The notes under the pieces were generated by a model. It was not told the origin of the DNA. It did not search any database and saw only the letters and a program-made list of their open reading frames with translations. A program made the translations under genes and the position numbers. A stretch of 5,264 nt of DNA from Cytophagaceae bacterium (GTDB taxonomy: Bacteria > Bacteroidota > Bacteroidia > Cytophagales > Flexibacteraceae): contig CANHWS010000241.1 in NCBI GenBank assembly GCA_947464365.1, positions 1 through 5,264 on the forward strand, written 5' to 3'. Every line of letters begins with the position of its first letter. The stretch's first letter is position 1. Below are positions 1 to 5,264 of the stretch, in pieces.

Positions 1-30
1 ACGGAGTTAAGCATTAAAAGCTCTGTGTTT

Positions 31-309
31 ATGTCAACCATTACATTCAAACCTCTAGCTGACCGTGTGCTGGTTAAGCCTGCACCTGCCGAAGAAAAAA
101 CTGCTTCTGGCATCATCATCCCTGACAGTGCAAAAGAAAAACCACAACGTGGTGAAGTCGTTGCTGTCGGTAGCGGTAAAAAAGACGAGCCTATGAGCGT
201 GAAAGTTGGTGATGTAGTGCTCTATGGCAAATATGCTGGCACAGAAATCACCATCGAAGGTGCCGAGTACCTGATGATGAAAGAAAGCGACATTTTCGGA
301 ACGCTTTAG
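31..309 (+). CDS. groES: Co-chaperonin GroES (Hsp10)
   Basis: GroES is the 10-kDa cytoplasmic co-chaperonin; its heptameric ring caps the GroEL cylinder and closes the folding chamber during the ATP cycle. The 92-residue product has the usual family length and opens with the typical FKPLADRVLVKP strand (residues 6-17). The mobile loop (about residues 20-37) carries Gly27 followed by the hydrophobic tripeptide Ile28-Ile29-Ile30, which in the family docks onto the GroEL apical domain. RGEVVAVGSG (40-49), VKVGDVVLYGKYAGTEI (58-73) and the C-terminal EYLMMKESDIFG block complete the fold. I chose ATG at 31 because it gives the standard N-terminus; an in-frame GTG at 25 would add only Met-Phe. No good Shine-Dalgarno sequence precedes it, only an A-rich stretch (15-20). 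The promoter, and any CIRCE-type operator, would lie left of the window. groEL follows 104 bp downstream, the classic order. Confidence 0.98.
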   Translation: MSTITFKPLADRVLVKPAPAEEKTASGIIIPDSAKEKPQRGEVVAVGSGKKDEPMSVKVGDVVLYGKYAGTEITIEGAEYLMMKESDIFGTL

Positions 310-413
310 TGTCATCGATGTCTTGTGTAGCCTTCTTCTTTAGGACTAGTGCCGGACATCACTCCATTGCCCCAACCAACATTATCCTTCAAACCTCAAA
401 CTAATTAGACCCC
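310..413 (+). other. groES-groEL intergenic spacer
   Basis: This 104-bp spacer separates the two chaperonin genes. It is pyrimidine-rich in places (CCTTCTTCTTT around 331-341) and ends in an A/T-rich leader directly before the groEL ATG. I see no Shine-Dalgarno sequence, no convincing terminator hairpin, no CIRCE inverted repeat (TTAGCACTC-N9-GAGTGCTAA) and no credible small ORF. An 8-bp palindrome, CATCGATG (313-320), is present but is too short to interpret. With no terminator, read-through from groES into groEL is the simplest reading. Confidence 0.6.
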
Positions 414-2045
414 ATGTCTAAGAGAATATATTTTGACGCCGCTGCGCGCGAAAAACTAAAAAAAGGCGTTGACACACTTGCCGATGCCGTAAAGGTAACC
501 CTCGGACCAGGTGGCCGTAACGTTATCTTGGACAAAAAATTTGGTTCGCCTGCCATCACCAAAGATGGTGTGACAGTCGCTAAAGATATCGAGCTGAAAG
601 ACCCAATGGAAAACATGGGTGCCCAGCTGGTGAAAGAAGTTGCGAGCAAAACTGCTGACAAAGCCGGTGATGGTACTACTACCGCTACCGTACTTGCTCA
701 GGCTATCTATGGTGCAGGCATCAAGTCTGTCACAAGCGGAGCCAACCCAACTGACCTGAAGCGTGGCATCGACCGTGCTGTCATCAAAGTTGTAGAAAAC
801 CTACGCAGCCAAGCTAAAACCATCAGCATCAGTGGTCAAGATGTAGCCAACGTTGCTACTATCTCTGGTAATAACGACGCTGAAATAGGCAAACTGATCG
901 CTCAGGCCTTCAACAAAGTCGGTAAAGATGGTGTCATTACTGTCGAAGAAGCTCGTGGTACCGAAACCGAAGTCAAAACGGTAGAGGGTATGCAGTTCGA
1001 TCGTGGCTACCTAAGCCCATACTTTGTCACCAATCCAGAGAAAATGGAGGCCGATCTTGATCGTCCATTCATCTTGATCTACGACAAAAAGGTGAGCAAC
1101 ATGAAAGAGCTGTTGCCTACATTGGAGGCAGTTGCTCAGACAGGCCGCCCATTGCTGATCGTTGCCGAAGATGTTGATGGTGAAGCACTTGCTACACTAG
1201 TCGTTAACAAAATCCGTGGCGCGCTGAAAGTATGTGCTGTCAAAGCTCCTGGCTTTGGCGATCGCCGCAAAGCAATGCTTGAGGACCTTGCAGTCCTGAC
1301 CAGCGGTACTGTCATCAGTGAAGAAACTGGCCTGAAGCTCGAGAACGTCAAATTGACAGACCTTGGTACAGCCGAAAAAATCTTGATCGATAAGGACAAC
1401 ACAACAGTTGTCAACGGTGCTGGCGCCAAAGAAAACATTGAGGCCCGCATTGCCCAAATCAAACAACATATTGAGAACACCACAAGCGACTATGATCGCG
1501 AAAAACTGCAAGAGCGTCTAGCCAAACTTGCTGGTGGGGTTGCTATCCTGTACATCGGTGCTGCTACCGAGGTGGAGATGAAAGAGAAAAAAGACCGCGT
1601 TGATGACGCCCTCCACGCTACTCGCGCTGCCCTCGAAGAAGGTATCGTCCCTGGCGGTGGTGTTGCGCTAATCCGTGCGATCGAGGCCTTGGCTAATGTC
1701 GAAGTCTATAATGATGACGAGCAAATCGGTGTTAGCATCGTTCGCACAGCTCTAGAAGCTCCTCTCCGTATTATCGTCAGCAATGCTGGTGGCGAAGGTT
1801 CTGTAGTTGTTGCTGCCGTCAAGGCTGGCAAAGGTGACTATGGCTACAATGCCCGTGATGGCCGCTACGAAGAATTTTTCAAGGCTGGCATCATCGACCC
1901 AACTAAAGTAACCCGTCTTGCCCTCGAGAACGCAGCCAGCATCGCTGGACTGTTGCTCACGACCGAGTGTATCATCGCTGATGATCCGGAAGAAAAAGAG
2001 CCTGCAATGCCTGGTGGCGGTGGCGGTATGGGTGGCATGATGTAG
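414..2045 (+). CDS. groEL: Chaperonin GroEL (Hsp60)
   Basis: GroEL is the 60-kDa cytoplasmic chaperonin; it forms a double ring of fourteen subunits that encloses unfolded proteins and refolds them with ATP and GroES. The 543-residue product is full length. The N-terminal equatorial part has VTLGPGGRNVILDKKFGSP (28-46) and the nucleotide-binding GDGTTT (85-90), with Asp86 matching the ATP/Mg-binding Asp87 of E. coli. The apical domain includes QFDRGYLSPYFVTN (194-207) and KAPGFGDRRKAML (277-289). The second intermediate/equatorial part has VDDALHATRAA (396-406), with Asp398 as the hydrolytic aspartate, and VPGGGVAL (412-419). The C-terminus is the usual flexible Gly/Met tail (534-543). The start is fixed by an in-frame TAA at 402-404 just upstream of ATG 414; no Shine-Dalgarno sequence is visible, which is normal for Bacteroidota. 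Internal blocks such as YIGAATEVEMKEKKDRVDDAL are typical of that phylum. Nothing is missing or disrupted, and a strong terminator follows. Confidence 0.99.
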   Translation: MSKRIYFDAAAREKLKKGVDTLADAVKVTLGPGGRNVILDKKFGSPAITKDGVTVAKDIELKDPMENMGAQLVKEVASKTADKAGDGTTTATVLAQAIYGAGIKSVTSGANPTDLKRGIDRAVIKVVENLRSQAKTISISGQDVANVATISGNNDAEIGKLIAQAFNKVGKDGVITVEEARGTETEVKTVEGMQFDRGYLSPYFVTNPEKMEADLDRPFILIYDKKVSNMKELLPTLEAVAQTGRPLLIVAEDVDGEALATLVVNKIRGALKVCAVKAPGFGDRRKAMLEDLAVLTSGTVISEETGLKLENVKLTDLGTAEKILIDKDNTTVVNGAGAKENIEARIAQIKQHIENTTSDYDREKLQERLAKLAGGVAILYIGAATEVEMKEKKDRVDDALHATRAALEEGIVPGGGVALIRAIEALANVEVYNDDEQIGVSIVRTALEAPLRIIVSNAGGEGSVVVAAVKAGKGDYGYNARDGRYEEFFKAGIIDPTKVTRLALENAASIAGLLLTTECIIADDPEEKEPAMPGGGGGMGGMM

Positions 2046-2096
2046 TATCACCCCCTAAGCATGCTACTGACTAAAATTGCCGGTCAATATTGAATG

Positions 2097-2130
2097 AAAA
2101 CACCTTGGTAGTAATGCCAAGGTGTTTTTT
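2097..2130 (+). terminator. Intrinsic terminator of the groESL operon
   Basis: A perfect 12-bp inverted repeat, AAAACACCTTGG (2097-2108) and CCAAGGTGTTTT (2117-2128), can extend by a T-G wobble and an A-T pair to close on the tetraloop GTAA (2111-2114), a GNRA-type loop in RNA. The right arm runs into a T tract (2125-2130), with more T residues at 2132-2135. This is a textbook Rho-independent terminator 51 bp after the groEL stop codon. The left arm begins with an A run, so the hairpin may have some activity in the reverse direction too, but no - strand gene ends here. Confidence 0.93.
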
Positions 2131-2225
2131 GTTTTGTGGACAAATGATGCCATCATTGTGTGTGCTACTAAAGTTTATTATCTAGCAAGGCGAACACAAC
2201 CACACATAAAACGCTTTAAACCACG
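2131..2225 (+). promoter_or_regulatory. Probable promoter/leader region of the oxidoreductase-acyltransferase unit
   Basis: This 95-bp segment lies between the groESL terminator and the next ATG. Because the terminator is strong, transcription of the downstream pair most likely starts here. An A/T-rich block TATTAT (2176-2181) is the best -10-like hexamer, but no -35 element is well spaced from it, and I cannot see a clear Bacteroidota TAnnTTTG -7 box. The last 20 bp before the gene are A-rich without a Shine-Dalgarno sequence. The promoter is inferred from position, not from a clean motif. Confidence 0.35.
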
Positions 2226-3644
2226 ATGGAAAGAAGAAAATTCCTGACACGTACAGGTGCCCTTGCTGCTGTGCTAGGCACCGGATCCCTGACCCTAGCA
2301 ACCCAAGCAAAGGCAGACAAAATCACTAACATCCCGAGCGAGCTGGCGGAAGGCATCATCGAGGAGGGGGTTTACCAGCCAATAATCGGCAAGGAAATTA
2401 AGGCTGCTACGATCATCTGTATTGGTGCTGGCAATAGGGGGAATGCCTACAGTCGGTACGCACAAAGTCATCCCGAAGCCCTTAACATTGTCGGTGTGGC
2501 CGAGCCTATACAAGAGCGCAGGACTGGATATGCGGCAAAGTATAACATACCCCAAGAGGCCTGCCTCAATACTTGGGAAGACGTTTTCAAAAAACCTAAA
2601 TGGGCTGATGCTGTCCTGATCAGCACACCAGACAAACTACACTATGCACCTGCCATGAAGGCGATCAGCATGGGGTATCACGTCATGCTCGAAAAGCCAA
2701 TCAGCACTAGCCTGCAAGAGTGTGAAGACATTGCCAAAGCCGCCAAAAAAGCTGGCGTAATGGTGGCGGTCTGCCATGTTTTGCGCTATGGCCCCTACTT
2801 CAAAAAGCTAAAAGAGATCATGGCATCTGGCGTTATGGGGGATGTTGTCTCCATAGATCACTTTGAGCCAGTTGGCTATTGGCACATGGCCCATAGCTAT
2901 GTGCGTGGCAATTGGCGCAAGGAGTCCGAAAGCAGCTTTATGTTACTAGCTAAGTCCTGCCATGACCTAGACATCATGCGGTGGTTGGTGGACAAACCCT
3001 GCCAAGAAGTTGCTTCTTTTGGCAGTTTGATGCACTTCAGAGCTGCCAACGCCCCAGCCGGTAGTACCAAACACTGTACGGATGGCTGTGCTGTGGAGGC
3101 CAATTGTCCGTACTCGGCCATGCGGCTTTACCTCAAGCCTGAGCGAAAAGGATGGCCTGTCACCGTAATAACCGAGGATCTGAGCCCTGAAGGTCGGATG
3201 AAGGCGCTTAAGGAAGGACCTTATGGTCGATGTGTCTATCATTGTGACAATGACGTGGTGGACCATCAAGTTGTCCAGATGAAATTTGAGGGAGGAGCTA
3301 CAGGTAGCTTCACGATGAGTGCTTTCAGCCCCGAACAAGGAATGGGAATGCGCAAAACCCGTGTAATGGGTACTAGGGGATACTTAGAAGGTGATATGAA
3401 GCAGTTTATAATCACCGATTTTCTGACTAACAAACAAACCAGCTTCGGAACCTCAGAACTTGGTGGTGATGCGGGCTCTGGTCATGGAGGCGGCGATATG
3501 GGCCTAATTGGTAGCTTTGCCGATGCAGTCAGATCCAATAATCCAACCCTACTAACGAGTACAATCGAGGTATCCGTCGAAAGCCACCGAATGGCGTTTA
3601 TGGCAGAAAAAGCAAGGCTTTCTAAATCCGTAATCAGCTTATGA
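2226..3644 (+). CDS. Tat-exported Gfo/Idh/MocA-family oxidoreductase
   Basis: This is a predicted NAD(P)-dependent oxidoreductase of the Gfo/Idh/MocA superfamily, whose members mostly oxidise or reduce sugars, inositols and their derivatives. The 472-residue product starts with a twin-arginine signal: RRKFL at residues 3-7, a hydrophobic stretch (about 11-25) and a possible cleavage after AKA (28-30). That implies export in folded form to the periplasm or cell surface. The Rossmann domain begins near residue 60 with IICIGAGNRG; the Gly-rich loop is 67-72. The family EKP motif is at 156-158. The C-terminal domain has AKSCHDLD (242-249), with His246 at the position of the usual catalytic His. 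A Cys cluster follows (C284, C288, C294), with C336 and C340 later. The substrate cannot be told from the sequence. GH109 glycosidases share the fold and a Tat signal, but as I recall they usually have EVP where this has EKP, so an oxidoreductase is favoured. An in-frame TAA at 2217-2219 fixes the start. The stop overlaps the next gene. Confidence 0.9.
   Translation: MERRKFLTRTGALAAVLGTGSLTLATQAKADKITNIPSELAEGIIEEGVYQPIIGKEIKAATIICIGAGNRGNAYSRYAQSHPEALNIVGVAEPIQERRTGYAAKYNIPQEACLNTWEDVFKKPKWADAVLISTPDKLHYAPAMKAISMGYHVMLEKPISTSLQECEDIAKAAKKAGVMVAVCHVLRYGPYFKKLKEIMASGVMGDVVSIDHFEPVGYWHMAHSYVRGNWRKESESSFMLLAKSCHDLDIMRWLVDKPCQEVASFGSLMHFRAANAPAGSTKHCTDGCAVEANCPYSAMRLYLKPERKGWPVTVITEDLSPEGRMKALKEGPYGRCVYHCDNDVVDHQVVQMKFEGGATGSFTMSAFSPEQGMGMRKTRVMGTRGYLEGDMKQFIITDFLTNKQTSFGTSELGGDAGSGHGGGDMGLIGSFADAVRSNNPTLLTSTIEVSVESHRMAFMAEKARLSKSVISL
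3641..3644 (+). other. ATGA start/stop overlap (translational coupling)
   Basis: The TGA stop of the oxidoreductase (3642-3644) overlaps the ATG of the membrane protein (3641-3643) in ATGA. A second ATG at 3644-3646, in the same frame as the first, would give TGATG instead. Either start implies that ribosomes finishing the first gene reinitiate on the second, so the two are very likely one transcript with coupled expression. Confidence 0.85.
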
Positions 3645-4726
3645 TGCGGCCACAAAGTCCATCTAGTCGCTGGCTGTCCCTCGATGCCCTCCGTGGCCTC
3701 ACCATAGCAGGTATGATCTTGGTCAACAACCCAGGCGATTGGCGCAACACTTTCCCGATCCTGAAACATGCCAACTGGGATGGCTTAACCTTTGCGGACC
3801 TTGTCTTTCCGTCCTTCTTGTTCATTATGGGGGTGAGCATGGCCCTTTCGGTCAGTGGACAGTCGGCTAAAGGAGTAGCTAAATCAACAATCCTGAACAA
3901 GAGCCTTATTCGGTCGGCCAAACTGTTTGCCATAGGCCTAACCTTAAATCTGTTGTGGGATCATCACCTAGATAGCTTTAGGGTATTGGGCGTTTTGCAG
4001 CGCATCGCTTTGGTGAATGTGGCTGTAACTTGGGCCTACCTCTGGACCAAGCCACGGCATTGGTTGATCTATGGAACGGTTGTAACTGTAGGGGCCACGA
4101 TGTTGCTGCACTGGCCCATGCAACCTGTTGAAGGAAATTGGTATGCATGGCTCGACCAACTGGTGCTTGGCAACCATGTTTATGGCGGCACTAAACCACT
4201 AGAAGCTGAGGGTATCCTGTCAACCTTGCCTGCCATCATGACTGGATTGCTGGGCCTCTGGGTCGGGCATCAATATCGGATTGGGGGAGCTAAGAGTTTA
4301 TCCTCCTCAATTGGTATAGCAGTTGGGCTCGGGACAATGGCCTTAGTATTACATCTTACAGACTTGCTACCTTGCAACAAACTGCTTTGGAGCCCAACAT
4401 TCGTCTTTGCGACTGGTTCAATTTCCATCCTGTTGCTTAATCTGCTCAAATGGGCCGAGGATACAAATCGATGGGCCTGGATTTGGACCTATCTTAGGCC
4501 CATTGGGCTGAACCCCATCCTTATTTATACCTTGGCCGAGGTGTCTGAACATCTCTGGAATATGCGCTTGGGGGGTACCAAAGTTGTCGGTTGGTTCATG
4601 AAGGCCGTGTCGGCATTGAGCCCCTACCCATACCTTAACTCATTGGTTTGGCCACTATTCCTTGTGACACTTGCTATAATGCTCGGGCTGTTGCTCAAAC
4701 GTAAAGGCATCATCGTCAAGGTGTAA
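3641..4726 (+). CDS. DUF5009/HGSNAT-like membrane acyltransferase family protein
   Basis: This is a polytopic inner-membrane protein related to heparan-alpha-glucosaminide N-acetyltransferase (HGSNAT; COG4299/DUF5009 group). The human enzyme passes acetyl groups from cytosolic acetyl-CoA across the lysosomal membrane to terminal glucosamine; the bacterial substrates are mostly unknown. The 361-residue product opens with the family signature RWLSLDALRGLTIAGMILVN (10-29). LKHANWDGLTFADLVFPSFL (41-60) follows, in which His43 matches the active-site His of HGSNAT (KHASWNGLTVADLVFPW in human). Other family blocks are RVLGVLQRIALVN (114-126), EAEGILSTLPAI (188-199), NKLLWSPTFVFATG (246-259) and GLNPILIY (289-296). 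I count about ten hydrophobic helices, near 16-30, 52-70, 92-106, 117-135, 141-158, 192-209, 222-243, 252-269, 281-300 and 333-352, with a basic C-terminal end (KRKG). It is coupled to the upstream Tat-exported oxidoreductase. Family assignment is firm; acetyl transfer and a sugar substrate are inference. Confidence 0.87.
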   Translation: MMRPQSPSSRWLSLDALRGLTIAGMILVNNPGDWRNTFPILKHANWDGLTFADLVFPSFLFIMGVSMALSVSGQSAKGVAKSTILNKSLIRSAKLFAIGLTLNLLWDHHLDSFRVLGVLQRIALVNVAVTWAYLWTKPRHWLIYGTVVTVGATMLLHWPMQPVEGNWYAWLDQLVLGNHVYGGTKPLEAEGILSTLPAIMTGLLGLWVGHQYRIGGAKSLSSSIGIAVGLGTMALVLHLTDLLPCNKLLWSPTFVFATGSISILLLNLLKWAEDTNRWAWIWTYLRPIGLNPILIYTLAEVSEHLWNMRLGGTKVVGWFMKAVSALSPYPYLNSLVWPLFLVTLAIMLGLLLKRKGIIVKV

Positions 4727-4755
4727 ATCAGCAGAATTTGGCCGCCCTGCGTGCC

Positions 4756-5264
4756 CTATCTTGGCTTTGTTTGGATGATCCAGTATTGTGAACCTCCACT
4801 TCGGTCTGTTACAAAACCACTCAAGATATCAATCTTGGCGCCATTCAAAACGGTGGATTGTACAGCTAGGAGCTGCTGGAATTTATCCTTATCACAAACC
4901 ATTGTGCAGCCCTTATGGATTGAGGCCAAGCTATCAAGATGTTTGATCGACTGGTCTGCAGGCTCTATATAGAGGTAGGGCACAAACTTGACAGCAAGGT
5001 AGAACGGAAGGCTTGGCTGGCTGAAGTTGGCAGCTAATAAAACTGGTTGGTCAGTCGGTTTGCGAGCAGCAGCAATCTTATTGGCTACGATCTTGGTGGT
5101 GCCACGCAAAGGGTCCAATTGGTGCATCAGGACGGGGATCATCGAGAGCATCATCATGATCTGCATGACATAATAGTTAGGATCTGGGTCGTTGGCTTGC
5201 GGTAGCCCCCTAAGTACATTGAGGTTGTTAAAGGCCAACCTGCCTGAAAACAATGCGCTAACAA
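4756..5264 (-). CDS. C-terminal part of a membrane protein, possibly a GT39/ArnT-like glycosyltransferase (cut by window edge)
   Basis: The reading frame is open from the right window edge to TAG at 4756-4758, so about 168 C-terminal residues are visible and the true start lies outside; the TTG at 5251-5253 is only an internal Leu codon. One hydrophobic segment (YYVMQIMMMLSMIPVLM, about 5175-5125) is followed by HQLDPLRGTTKIVANKIAA and then a soluble alpha/beta-looking tail with QPVLLAANFSQPSLPFYL (about 5046-4996) and PYLYIEPADQ. A last membrane helix, a K/R-rich linker and a small domain with a SLPFYL-like strand resemble the C-terminus of GT39/PMT/ArnT-type transferases. Those use polyprenyl-phosphate sugars to glycosylate lipid or protein on the outer face of the inner membrane. 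The catalytic N-terminal loop, which would prove this, is not in the window. It converges on the acyltransferase-like gene with a 29-bp gap and no clear terminator between them. Confidence 0.6.
   Translation of the reverse strand, partial: VSALFSGRLAFNNLNVLRGLPQANDPDPNYYVMQIMMMLSMIPVLMHQLDPLRGTTKIVANKIAAARKPTDQPVLLAANFSQPSLPFYLAVKFVPYLYIEPADQSIKHLDSLASIHKGCTMVCDKDKFQQLLAVQSTVLNGAKIDILSGFVTDRSGGSQYWIIQTKPR

Noticed and set aside
25..33. GTG start at 25 for groES
   Set aside because: It adds only Met-Phe before the normal MSTITFKPLADRV N-terminus; ATG at 31 gives the usual 92-residue length.
310..413. CIRCE/HrcA operator or second promoter between groES and groEL
   Set aside because: No TTAGCACTC-like inverted repeat and no convincing promoter hexamers are present; an operator would be expected upstream of groES, outside the window.
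1136..1511. Antisense ORFs inside groEL
   Set aside because: They are reverse-frame shadows of a highly conserved coding sequence, without start signals or recognisable domains.
2156..2181. TTGTGT (2156-2161) with TATTAT (2176-2181) as a sigma-70 promoter
   Set aside because: The spacer is only 14 bp and Bacteroidota use a different -33/-7 consensus, so the pairing is not convincing.
2967..3338. A 123-codon antisense ORF inside the oxidoreductase
   Set aside because: It is fully embedded opposite a well-supported gene and has no domain, signal or spacing suggesting expression.
2226..3644. GH109 alpha-N-acetylgalactosaminidase
   Set aside because: The Tat signal and Rossmann fold fit, but the motif is EKP rather than the EVP I associate with GH109, and the later Cys-rich block is not a GH109 feature I know of.
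4727..4755. Bidirectional terminator between the convergent genes
   Set aside because: Only a 4-bp GCAG/CTGC pairing with a 12-base loop is seen, and there is no T tract on either strand.
4751..4972. A + strand 73-codon ORF after the acyltransferase-like gene
   Set aside because: It lies opposite the - strand membrane protein, has low-complexity shadow-like content and matches no family I recognise.

Overview
The window looks like ordinary chromosomal DNA from a member of the Bacteroidota. The main evidence is the GroEL sequence, with its YIGAATEVEMKEKKDRVDDAL block, TTECIIAD near the C-terminus and a Gly/Met tail ending GGMGGMM. Start codons generally lack a Shine-Dalgarno sequence and sit behind A/T-rich leaders, and a Tat-exported Gfo/Idh/MocA oxidoreductase lies next to a DUF5009/HGSNAT-like membrane protein; both are common in that phylum. 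Genus-level placement cannot be made by eye.

Layout. Positions 31-2045 hold the chaperonin genes groES and groEL, both complete and on the + strand, separated by a 104-bp spacer. They end at a very strong intrinsic terminator (2097-2130) with a 12-bp perfect stem and a GUAA tetraloop. After about 95 bp of spacer comes a second + strand unit, 2226-4726. It contains a Tat-signal NAD(P)-dependent oxidoreductase of the Gfo/Idh/MocA superfamily, followed with a 4-bp ATGA overlap by a polytopic membrane acyltransferase-like protein related to heparan-alpha-glucosaminide N-acetyltransferase. On the - strand, converging on this pair with only 29 bp between stop codons, is the C-terminal part of a membrane protein (4756 to the right edge). 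It resembles the end of a GT39/ArnT-like glycosyltransferase and is cut by the window boundary.

How the genes work together. GroES and GroEL form the standard ATP-driven folding chamber. The oxidoreductase and the acyltransferase-like protein are almost certainly co-transcribed and translationally coupled. If the Tat signal is functional, the first acts outside the cytoplasm, and the second has the membrane topology and conserved His expected of an enzyme that moves acetyl groups across the membrane onto a sugar. A shared role in modifying or breaking down an extracytoplasmic sugar is a reasonable inference, but no substrate can be read from the sequence. I found no RNA gene, CRISPR array, mobile element or clear new system. 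The oxidoreductase/acyltransferase pair is the part most worth a second look.
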